Part shown: positions 7,409-13,921 of the stretch, piece by piece
Layout of the letters: each line of letters starts with the position of its first letter
How positions within the stretch are numbered: position 1 is the stretch's first letter
DNA from: Streptomyces smaragdinus
GTDB taxonomy: Bacteria > Actinomycetota > Actinomycetes > Streptomycetales > Streptomycetaceae
Length of the DNA stretch: 64,000 nucleotides
Assembly (NCBI RefSeq): GCF_009604385.1
Contig: NZ_WEGJ01000028.1
Location: 1-64,000 of the forward strand
Reading direction: 5' to 3'
Position numbers and translations under genes: made by a program
The notes under the pieces: model-generated
The model's input: only the letters and a program-made list of their open reading frames with translations
What the model was told of the DNA's origin: nothing
Database searches by the model: none

Positions 7409-8338
7409 TCAGTGTCTGGTCAGGACATTGAGCGGGCGGCCAGCCAGGTAGCTTTCGAGGTTGTCGTATATTTCCTGAAGGTTCTCGGACCGGGACCTGT
7501 CGGTGTACCAGCCGATTCCGGGAGTCAGGAGCACGTTGTCGAGTGTGCGTAGAGTTTCCGCGTCCTCATCGGAGATATCGTCCAGCGCGGCGCCGGCCAG
7601 TCGCCGGGTGGAGAGCATCCGGACCAGAGCGTGCTGGTCCACGAGACCTGCCCGGGAGGTATTGACCACTACTGCGGTCGAACGGAGTAGTTCGAGGCGC
7701 TCTTCGTTCAGAAGGCCGCGCGTGCTGGAATCGAGCGGGATGTGGAGCGATACGACATCGCTGTTGTGCAGCACGTCCTCCAGGGACAGGAGGGTGAGCC
7801 CGGTCGAGGTCGACTGACTGCGGTTCGTGGCGATTACCTGCATCCCGAAGCTCTTGGCCATGGAGGCCACTATCACTGCGATACGGCCTGTGCCGATCAG
7901 GCCCAGCGTCTGGCCGTGCAATTCCCGACCGAGGAAAGGCGGGTAGAGGTGGCTTGCACCGTCTCGGGTCGCACGGTCCGCGGCGGGTATGCGGCGGACG
8001 AGGGAGAGTAGCGTGGCGAAGACGTGCTCGGCGACCGCCTGCCGGGAGTAGTTCGGGCAGTGCGCTACCGTCACCCCGGCGCGCCGGGCGGCGTCGAGGT
8101 CTATGCCGTCGAAGGCGCTGGTGACTACGGTCAGGTAGCGCAGCCGGGTCACCCGGTCCAGCATGTCGGCGGTCAGTCGCGTCCACTCCACGATCGCCAG
8201 GTCGGCATCGCAGAGCCGGTGGACGGCGGTGTCGGCGTCGGGCCGGTCGGAGAAGACCTCGAAATCCCCCAGTGCGGCGAATCTGTGGCGCCACTGGTCC
8301 GGCAGGTACGTCGGCTCGTCCAGATAGATGAGCTTCAC
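7409..8338 (-). CDS. D-2-hydroxyacid dehydrogenase-like protein, catalytic His replaced
   Basis: 309 aa; its GTG start (8338) overlaps the stop of the aminotransferase-like gene. Overall layout is that of NAD-dependent D-2-hydroxyacid dehydrogenases: substrate-binding parts at both ends and a nucleotide-binding core beginning LGLIGTGRIA (G149, G151). The substrate-binding Arg is present (NTSRAGL, R229) and an acidic residue is available at the Glu position (DISDEDA, 254-260). But the catalytic His, normally in TPHIG or TPHIA, is Gly here (LTPGIGWYT, G274). The reaction may be altered or lost. As last gene of a three-gene operon it would act on a 2-oxo acid made by the aminotransferase, if active. 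Confidence 0.85.
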   Translation of the reverse strand: MKLIYLDEPTYLPDQWRHRFAALGDFEVFSDRPDADTAVHRLCDADLAIVEWTRLTADMLDRVTRLRYLTVVTSAFDGIDLDAARRAGVTVAHCPNYSRQAVAEHVFATLLSLVRRIPAADRATRDGASHLYPPFLGRELHGQTLGLIGTGRIAVIVASMAKSFGMQVIATNRSQSTSTGLTLLSLEDVLHNSDVVSLHIPLDSSTRGLLNEERLELLRSTAVVVNTSRAGLVDQHALVRMLSTRRLAGAALDDISDEDAETLRTLDNVLLTPGIGWYTDRSRSENLQEIYDNLESYLAGRPLNVLTRH

Positions 8339-9489
8339 GCCTCGACCCTTCGGGACAGCTGCGGATGGGTGTCGATGGCGGAACGCAGCCGGGAACAGGC
8401 TCTGGCGAACATCTCGGGATCGCGGGCGAGAGCGAAGCGTACGAATCGGGAGCCAATGTCCGGCGCGTCCCAGTGGAAATGATCGCCGGGCAGGACAGCG
8501 ATGCCCAGTTCAGCCAGAAGTGCTACGACGTCGATGCCGGTCAATGCTGGTGACGTGATACGCAGCCATTCGACACTCAGGGAATTTCCGCGGGAAGCCG
8601 GAACCAGGATCGAGCCGTCGAGTGCCGAATGCAGCATCTCCCGGTTGAGGCGCACCACATGGCACACCGAACTCTCCAGCCCTCGTTCCAGGGAGTCGTT
8701 GAGATAGGCCACCAGCAGCCGCAGGACGAAGGGGCTGACGTTCAGCAGTAGGTCGTTGTGCAGTTCCTCGACGCGGCCGAAGAGTGAGGCGCTGGTGGCC
8801 AGGATGCTGCACTTGAGGTCGAGCGTGGGCCAGGTTTTCCCTGTGTCCTCGACGCAGAGGTAACGCACACCCGAGCGCTCCAGCACCGCGTACTGATCCC
8901 ATGTGCCGTGGTTGGCAAAGAACCGGAAGGTCCAGTCGATTACCAACAGCGTGCCACTGACCGCGCATATGTCGACGACCCGTTCGAAGGCGTCGGGGGT
9001 GAGGCTGAACCCGGTTGGGTTGTTGGGGAGGGTGAGGAACAGGGCACCGGGTGCGTCAGGGCCGAGGAGAAGGCTGCCCAGGGCATCGGTGGCCACAGTC
9101 TCCTCGGGTACCGGGACGAGGTCTGCTCCGCGGCGTCTGAGGAGCCCGGCCAAATTGTCGAAGCAGGGAGTCAGCAGGCCGACCCGGATTCTCTCCGCCG
9201 CGAGGAACGCGGCGACGAGGTCTGTTGCGAGCGATGCTGAATAGCACATCAGGGTGGAGGTGTGGGTGCGTGCGGACTGTTGGCCGGCCAACCTGTAGAA
9301 CGTGTCCTGGAAAAGCGCCTCCACACTCTGCTGGCCGACGCTCTCGCATTGCGTGTAGAGCGCCGGTAGCAGAGCCGTGATCTCACGCTGCGTGGAGTCG
9401 GACAGCTGGCGGGCGTGGCCGTCCGCCAGATTCAATTCGCGTTCGATCCCGATCCGTTCGTACTGCGTGAGGTTCGGAAGGCGTGTCAT
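8335..9489 (-). CDS. PLP-dependent aminotransferase-like protein (fold type I)
   Basis: 384 aa; ATG at 9489 overlaps the stop of the 76-aa gene by four bases. Class I/II aminotransferase features: LPNNPTGFSL (156-163), the cofactor-binding Asp in VIDWTFRF (D185), the likely Schiff-base Lys in EDTGKTWPTLDLK (K218) with K226 at the place of the usual phosphate-binding Arg, and a C-terminal RFVRFALA Arg for the substrate carboxylate. The surroundings of the Lys are unusual (no SFSK/SKxFGLPGLR pattern), so this is a divergent branch and not a housekeeping enzyme. Probably converts an amino acid to a 2-oxo acid or the reverse; substrate unknown. Confidence 0.82.
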   Translation of the reverse strand: MTRLPNLTQYERIGIERELNLADGHARQLSDSTQREITALLPALYTQCESVGQQSVEALFQDTFYRLAGQQSARTHTSTLMCYSASLATDLVAAFLAAERIRVGLLTPCFDNLAGLLRRRGADLVPVPEETVATDALGSLLLGPDAPGALFLTLPNNPTGFSLTPDAFERVVDICAVSGTLLVIDWTFRFFANHGTWDQYAVLERSGVRYLCVEDTGKTWPTLDLKCSILATSASLFGRVEELHNDLLLNVSPFVLRLLVAYLNDSLERGLESSVCHVVRLNREMLHSALDGSILVPASRGNSLSVEWLRITSPALTGIDVVALLAELGIAVLPGDHFHWDAPDIGSRFVRFALARDPEMFARACSRLRSAIDTHPQLSRRVEA

Positions 9490-9716
9490 GGGAGCTCCTT
9501 GCCGTTGGTCTGACGGGTGGTCCCGTCTTCAGTCGCATTTCGCTCGGACCCGTGGACACGCATCAGGAGATCGTGCACCAGGAGAATTGCCGTGAGGTAT
9601 TGCCATAGATCAGGGCGGGTGATCAGAGTTGCGGAGAGTCCTACCAGGAGGCCTCTGAAGGCCAGTTGTTTCCGTGTCATCCGTAAACGCGACGACCGGA
9701 GTATCCCCCTTGTCAT
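9486..9716 (-). CDS. 76-aa single-pass membrane protein, first gene of the operon
   Basis: ATG at 9716 has an excellent GGAAGGAG site eight bases away, and its stop overlaps the next start (ATGA), which supports a real gene despite its size. Very basic N-terminus (MTRGILRSSRLRMTRKQ), then two hydrophobic stretches, roughly residues 19-31 and 35-52 (LWQYLTAILLVHDLLMRV), and a polar tail. It may be a tight hairpin or one amphipathic plus one spanning helix. No family recognised. It could anchor or regulate the two downstream enzymes, or be a small secreted or exported signal precursor; nothing in sequence decides. Confidence 0.72.
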   Translation of the reverse strand: MTRGILRSSRLRMTRKQLAFRGLLVGLSATLITRPDLWQYLTAILLVHDLLMRVHGSERNATEDGTTRQTNGKELP

Positions 9717-9740
9717 GCTGCTTCTCCTTCCAGCACCTCC

Positions 9741-9769
9741 ACGATACAAAGCGCTCGAGTGGGCGGCAA
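9741..9769 (-). promoter_or_regulatory. Predicted promoter of the 76-aa protein operon
   Basis: On the minus strand, TTGCCG (9769-9764), a 17-base spacer and TATCGT (9746-9741); each hexamer matches the primary sigma consensus in four of six positions. Transcription would begin near 9734, about 18 bases before the ATG, leaving just the ribosome site. Confidence 0.45.
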
Positions 9770-9777
9770 GGAGCCTC

Positions 9778-9806
9778 TTTACTGCGAAAGCGACCCCCGC
9801 TATCGT
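9778..9806 (+). promoter_or_regulatory. Predicted promoter of the divergent XRE regulator
   Basis: TTTACT (9778-9783), a 17-base spacer and TATCGT (9801-9806). The -10 hexamer is identical to that of the opposite promoter, whose -35 is only nine bases away, so one bound regulator could control both. Confidence 0.45.
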
Positions 9807-9860
9807 TGGTAACTCGATGGCCGCGGAGGGAAGCCCACCTACTGTGCTGAGGTAACAATC

Positions 9861-10781
9861 ATGGTCCAGGGCGAGCGTCAGGTTGTGTTGGAGACAGTTC
9901 TTCGAGATCTTCTCGAGGCGCCGGTGATATCCGGAGGCAGAAAGAAGTTGGCGCGCGCCATAGGCGTCAACGAGGCGACAATCTCCCACTACCTCACGCG
10001 TCGCATCAGACCCAGTTTCGACACGCTGGTGCAGATCGCGCAGTACTACAACGTGAGCCTGGACTACCTGGTCTTCGGAGAACGTCCGCATGTCGCCTCG
10101 GACGAGGGCACGGCCGGGGTCAGGGCGCAGATCAGGAGGGCCGTGATCGAAGCAAGTGACGCGAGTGGCCGTCACCTCGATCTGGTGACCCGCATCAGCC
10201 GCCAGTTGCATGCCAAAATTGATGAGGCGGCTCGTGTGCTCAGAGAGGAAGGGGAGACGCATGGGCCCGTTGGATTCGTGACTGATGCGGAGGCCATTGG
10301 CATGGAGGCCTGCGTGACCCGGATGCGGATCATGACTCGCCTCTTCCAATCTGACGTCAACGAGGGCGAGCCGGGCGCGTTCCTCGATGTAGTGATTCAG
10401 AATCTCAGAATCGGCCGTACGTACCAGTACCTGCTGTACGGAGAAGGCGAGACGTGGACTGTTCCCGTTGAGCGCTTCCGGGATCTTGTCGTCCGAAGCG
10501 GTGTCCCGGTCGAGGTGCTGCGCCAGAATCTGCAGTTCCGGTGGCTGTCTCAGGAATTGATCAGTTCGGTTTGCCTGCTGGATCTGGACGTCGAGCTGAT
10601 CAAGCGGCAGGAGCCGATCCTCTGGGAGAGGCATCAGGACAACATCTCCCCAGGCGGAACTTGGGCCTACCTAAGCATTGAGCGCCCCGACGCGCAGGGT
10701 GGCGTTACGATAGAACCCACCTATCTCAGTTCGACCTTGCGTCAGTTCAACCGGGACTGGGCTGTAGCAAGACCCATCTGA
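9861..10781 (+). CDS. XRE-family regulator with a large C-terminal sensing part
   Basis: 306 aa; ATG at 9861 after GAGGT. Residues ~25-78 are a Cro/C1-type domain: RKKLARAIGVNEATISHYLTRRIRPSFDTL then YYNVSLDYLVFGE. After a helical linker (~90-140) comes a region (~150-300) with no recognised family, including MRIMTRLFQSDVNEGEPGAFLDVVIQNLRIGRTYQYLLYGEGETW. It may bind a ligand or serve in dimerisation. Codon use includes ATA and AGA/AGG more than neighbours outside this stretch. It faces the 76-aa/aminotransferase/dehydrogenase operon across 144 bases and is its obvious regulator. Confidence 0.82.
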   Translation: MVQGERQVVLETVLRDLLEAPVISGGRKKLARAIGVNEATISHYLTRRIRPSFDTLVQIAQYYNVSLDYLVFGERPHVASDEGTAGVRAQIRRAVIEASDASGRHLDLVTRISRQLHAKIDEAARVLREEGETHGPVGFVTDAEAIGMEACVTRMRIMTRLFQSDVNEGEPGAFLDVVIQNLRIGRTYQYLLYGEGETWTVPVERFRDLVVRSGVPVEVLRQNLQFRWLSQELISSVCLLDLDVELIKRQEPILWERHQDNISPGGTWAYLSIERPDAQGGVTIEPTYLSSTLRQFNRDWAVARPI

Positions 10782-10803
10782 CGTTCGCCGAGCTTCGGTA
10801 CGA

Positions 10804-10825
10804 TGCCCTCCTGTGATGGAGGGCA
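10804..10825 (+). other. Hairpin ahead of the GNAT-like gene
   Basis: TGCCCTCC / GGAGGGCA pair as an 8-bp stem with a TGTGAT loop, 22 bases after the XRE regulator stop. No T-run follows, so it is not a typical terminator. It covers a GTG that could otherwise be taken as the start of the next gene. Confidence 0.45.
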
Positions 10826-10854
10826 ATCGAGACGAATCGGGTGAATTTCTGATT

Positions 10855-11328
10855 ATGACAGAAGATCTTTTTGTTCCTTCCGACTTCATCGTCCCTACGA
10901 GATACGAGTGTCCCGAGTTCCTCCTCGTCCCACTCGGTCCCGAGCACAATGATCGTGACTTCAAGGCTTGGAAGGACAGCTTGGATCACATCCGGCGTAC
11001 TCCAGGCTTCGAGGATTACGACTGGCCGATCGACAACATGACCCTCAAGCAGAACCTGAGTGATCTCGAAACACACCAAAGCGAGTTCAGGAGTAGGAGC
11101 AAGTTCGCCTACTCGGTGCTCAGGGGTGAGGAGGTAGTGGGCTGCGTGTACATCAACCCAACAGGCCGTCCCCGCCATGCGACGGTCCGCTCGTGGGTCA
11201 GTGAGACCTACGCCCACCTCGACAAGCTTCTCTACGAGCAGGTCAGCAGCTGGCTCACTGAGGCATGGCCGTTTGACGGCTTCGACTACTCGCCCCGTCT
11301 GATGGAGCCGGATCTGGTCAACCGCTAG
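10855..11328 (+). CDS. GNAT-like acetyltransferase-fold protein
   Basis: 157 aa from the ATG at 10855; an upstream GTG (10813) would begin inside a hairpin. Sequence fits small Streptomyces GNAT-like proteins: FAYSVLRGEEVVGCVYINPTGRPRHATVRSWVSETYAHLDKLL resembles the central beta strands, but the acetyl-CoA pyrophosphate loop (R/Q-x-x-G-x-G/A) is not evident, so catalysis is doubtful. Base composition is clearly lower in GC than the surrounding chromosome. It shares its TAG stop with the convergent oxidoreductase gene: both stops lie in one CTAG. Confidence 0.7.
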   Translation: MTEDLFVPSDFIVPTRYECPEFLLVPLGPEHNDRDFKAWKDSLDHIRRTPGFEDYDWPIDNMTLKQNLSDLETHQSEFRSRSKFAYSVLRGEEVVGCVYINPTGRPRHATVRSWVSETYAHLDKLLYEQVSSWLTEAWPFDGFDYSPRLMEPDLVNR

Positions 11329-12554
11329 CCCGTGCTCCCGCTCCCGACGCGCACCGGCCCGCCCTCCGGGTTCAGCCCGGTGAGGAGCCGCCACGGCACC
11401 CGCAGCACTCCGCCGGGGACCGCCGGGCGGCGGAGGGTGTGTTCGGTCAGGGTGTGGTTGTCCTGGCGGAGGGTCAGGTGGCGGATGGGGGTGGTCGGCC
11501 AGAGGAGTAGGTGGTTGCCGGGTGGGGGTGTGGTGGTGGGGTGGATCAGGGTGGGGAACGCCCAGTGGATCGGGGGGTCCGGGAGGAGTTGGAGCGAGGG
11601 GGTCGGCCATTTGGTGTCGTTCGTCAGCCAGCGCATGAGCTGAGTTGCCGCGTGGGTGCCGTCTTGGGCCGCTACGGAGGCCGTGGCCGCCGGGTGGAGG
11701 ACGTTTCCCGCGGCGAAGACGCCGCGGCGGGGGGTGCGGAGGGCCGGGTCCGTTTGGGGGCTTCGGCTGCCGGGGGCGAGGGGGAGGGATGCGGTGCGGG
11801 CCAGTTCGTTGTCGGGGGTCCAGTCCGCCGTGAGGATCACCGTGTCGCAGGGGATGGTGCGGGGGGTGCCTGTGGTGAGGTCCGTCAGGTCCACCGACGT
11901 GACGCGGTCGTGGCCGTTGATGCGCGTGATGCGGGTGTTGCGGGCCACCGGGACGCGGAGGGGGAGCGAGAGGGGGGCGTACGAGGGCTTCGCGTGCTCC
12001 GTCGTCAGCAGGACCGGGCGGCACCCCGCCGAGCGCAGCGTCAGCGCCGCCGACCAGCTCACCGGGTCCGCCCCCACGATCACCGCCCGCCTGCCGGGGG
12101 AGCCCCCCTCGAGGTGGACCAGGTTCTGCAGATGCCCCGTGGTGTACACCCCCCGCGGCCGGTCACCCGGGATCAGCCGCGCCGGCCGGGGCCGTTCCCG
12201 CGCCCCGGTGGCCAGCAGCACCGCGCGGGCCGTGACGCGGAGGAGTCCCTGCGGCGTCGTCGCCGTCAGGGAAGTGTCCCCCTCCCACCCCGTGACCGTG
12301 GCCTCCGTACGGATCTCCGCCCCCGCAGCCACAGCCCGAGCGGCGAGCGCCCGCGCATAGGCAGGCCCCGACAGGAACCGCCGCAGGTCACGCACCCCGA
12401 ACCCCGGATGATGACAGTGCCGCGGAACACCCCCCGCCACAGCCTCCCGCTCCAGAACCAGCACCGACACCCGGGGAGCCAGCCGAGCCGCCGCCGTCAG
12501 CCCAGCGGGACCAGCGCCGACGACCACGACATCAGGCGTAAGAGTGGCGCTCAC
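11325..12554 (-). CDS. FAD-dependent oxidoreductase (GlpB-like partner)
   Basis: 409 aa; GTG at 12554 overlaps the upstream stop by four bases (GTGA). N-terminal dinucleotide-binding motif PDVVVVGAGPAGLTAA, then a GVPRHCHHPGFG stretch and LLATGARERPRPARLIPGDRP, typical of FAD/NAD(P)-binding proteins encoded beside GlpA-like dehydrogenases. The second Rossmann motif is RRAVIVGADPVSWSAA, and an FAD-contacting GVFAAGNVLHP element near residue 300. The C-terminal ~100 residues are Pro/Thr/His-rich. Probably transfers electrons with the GlpA-like subunit encoded immediately upstream; exact substrate unknown. Confidence 0.83.
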   Translation of the reverse strand: MSATLTPDVVVVGAGPAGLTAAARLAPRVSVLVLEREAVAGGVPRHCHHPGFGVRDLRRFLSGPAYARALAARAVAAGAEIRTEATVTGWEGDTSLTATTPQGLLRVTARAVLLATGARERPRPARLIPGDRPRGVYTTGHLQNLVHLEGGSPGRRAVIVGADPVSWSAALTLRSAGCRPVLLTTEHAKPSYAPLSLPLRVPVARNTRITRINGHDRVTSVDLTDLTTGTPRTIPCDTVILTADWTPDNELARTASLPLAPGSRSPQTDPALRTPRRGVFAAGNVLHPAATASVAAQDGTHAATQLMRWLTNDTKWPTPSLQLLPDPPIHWAFPTLIHPTTTPPPGNHLLLWPTTPIRHLTLRQDNHTLTEHTLRRPAVPGGVLRVPWRLLTGLNPEGGPVRVGSGSTG

Positions 12555-13921
12555 AGCAACATCCCCTGCACCTTCGCCCCGCAATAAAACCCCTGGCACC
12601 GCCCATTCATCGCCCGAGTCCGCCGCCGCAGACCGTCCACCCCGGCCGGGGGCACGGGAGAGGCGAGGGCATCGCGGATCTCGCCCTCGGTGACCTTCTC
12701 GCAGAAGCAGACCACCCGCCCGTACGCCGGATCCGAGGCGATGAGCTCGTCCGACTGATACGGGCGCACAAAAGCCTCCCCGATCTGCGGCATCCGCGGC
12801 GGCGACGGCAGGTCGGACCGGGGGACCAGCGCGAGACCGGCGACCATCAACTGCTCGCACACGTACGACGCGATGGCCATCGAAGCCGACAGCCCCGTAG
12901 AGCGAATCCCCCCGGCGAGCAGATAACGCCGCGACCCATCCGCCGAGATCAGGTAGTCCGACCGGTCGATCGCCGCCCGCAGCCCCGCGTACGAGGCCGT
13001 CACGTCCTCCTCCAGCAGCCGGGGCATCAGCGCCGCCCCCTTGGCCAGCAGGAACTCCAGCCCCGCAGCCGACGTCGACGTATCGGTACGGTCCGACAGA
13101 TCCTCCGCCGTGGGCCCCAGCATCACGTTCCCGTACACCGTCGGGCTGATCAGCACCCCCTTGCCTCGCGAGCTCGGCACCGGCAGCACGATCCGCGGCG
13201 CCAGCGGGCGGGCGAACTTGTCGTACACCAGCAGCTCGCCCCGGCGCGGGGTCACCGTGAAGCGGTCGAACCCGAAGAGACGATCCACGAGATCCGCGCC
13301 CAGCCCCGCCGCGTTGACCACCCAGCGGGCGACAACGGGGCCCCGGTCCGTGTGCAGCGTCGTCGTACAGGGGCCGGGCTCGACCGACGACACCCGGTGG
13401 CCGAGGAGCAGGACGGTGCCCCGGGACAGCGCCTCCGTGGCGTACGCGAGGGTCGTCGTCCAGGAGCAGATGATCGACTCGTCCGGGACCGTCAGCCCCC
13501 CGAGCGCGCCCGCCGCCAGGGCCGGGACCTGCTCGTACACCTCGGCGGCGGAGACGAGCGCACAGTGCGAGTAGCCGTTACGAACAGCCTTCTCCCGCAG
13601 CCCCGGCAGCGCTTCCAGCTCCTCCTCCGTCCACGCGACGAGGAGCGCCCCCGTCCGCTCCACGGGGATCCCGGTGGTCTCCGCGTACGCCGACAGCAGC
13701 GCGTACCCCCGCCGCACCAGCCGCGACTCCAGCGTCCCGGGCGACGCGTCGAAACCGGTGTGCAGGATCGCCGTGTTGGCCTTGCTCGTCCCCTCGCCCA
13801 CATCGTCCCGGGCGTCGAGCAGCGCCACCCGCAGGTCGTACCCCGACAGCTCCCGCGCGATCGCCGCCCCGACGACTCCCGCACCGATCACCGCGACGTC
13901 GTACGAGGGCCCCTCAGTCAC
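12551..13921 (-). CDS. GlpA-like FAD dehydrogenase with C-terminal 2Fe-2S (BFD) domain
   Basis: 456 aa; GTG at 13921 overlaps the kinase stop by eight bases. DAO-type FAD fold: YDVAVIGAGVVGAAIARELSGYDLRVALLDARDDVGEGTS at the N-terminus and a glycine-rich AGGIRSTGLSAS near residue 345. The last ~60 residues form a BFD-type [2Fe-2S] domain with VVCFCEKVTEGEI and GRCQGFYCG, that is C-x-C and C-x4-C. This resembles the anaerobic glycerol-3-phosphate dehydrogenase A subunit and relatives. Together with the flanking kinase and GlpB-like protein it should oxidise a phosphorylated polyol; glycerol 3-phosphate is the simplest candidate. Confidence 0.86.
   Translation of the reverse strand: MTEGPSYDVAVIGAGVVGAAIARELSGYDLRVALLDARDDVGEGTSKANTAILHTGFDASPGTLESRLVRRGYALLSAYAETTGIPVERTGALLVAWTEEELEALPGLREKAVRNGYSHCALVSAAEVYEQVPALAAGALGGLTVPDESIICSWTTTLAYATEALSRGTVLLLGHRVSSVEPGPCTTTLHTDRGPVVARWVVNAAGLGADLVDRLFGFDRFTVTPRRGELLVYDKFARPLAPRIVLPVPSSRGKGVLISPTVYGNVMLGPTAEDLSDRTDTSTSAAGLEFLLAKGAALMPRLLEEDVTASYAGLRAAIDRSDYLISADGSRRYLLAGGIRSTGLSASMAIASYVCEQLMVAGLALVPRSDLPSPPRMPQIGEAFVRPYQSDELIASDPAYGRVVCFCEKVTEGEIRDALASPVPPAGVDGLRRRTRAMNGRCQGFYCGAKVQGMLL

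Noticed and set aside
9717..10634. Upstream extension of the 76-aa protein frame, antisense to the XRE regulator
   Set aside because: The XRE frame has a clear helix-turn-helix. The ribosome site and predicted promoter put the small gene start at 9716; the upstream part has no domain.
10813..10855. GTG at 10813 as start of the GNAT-like protein
   Set aside because: It sits inside an 8-bp hairpin without a ribosome site; the ATG at 10855 begins the part that resembles family members.
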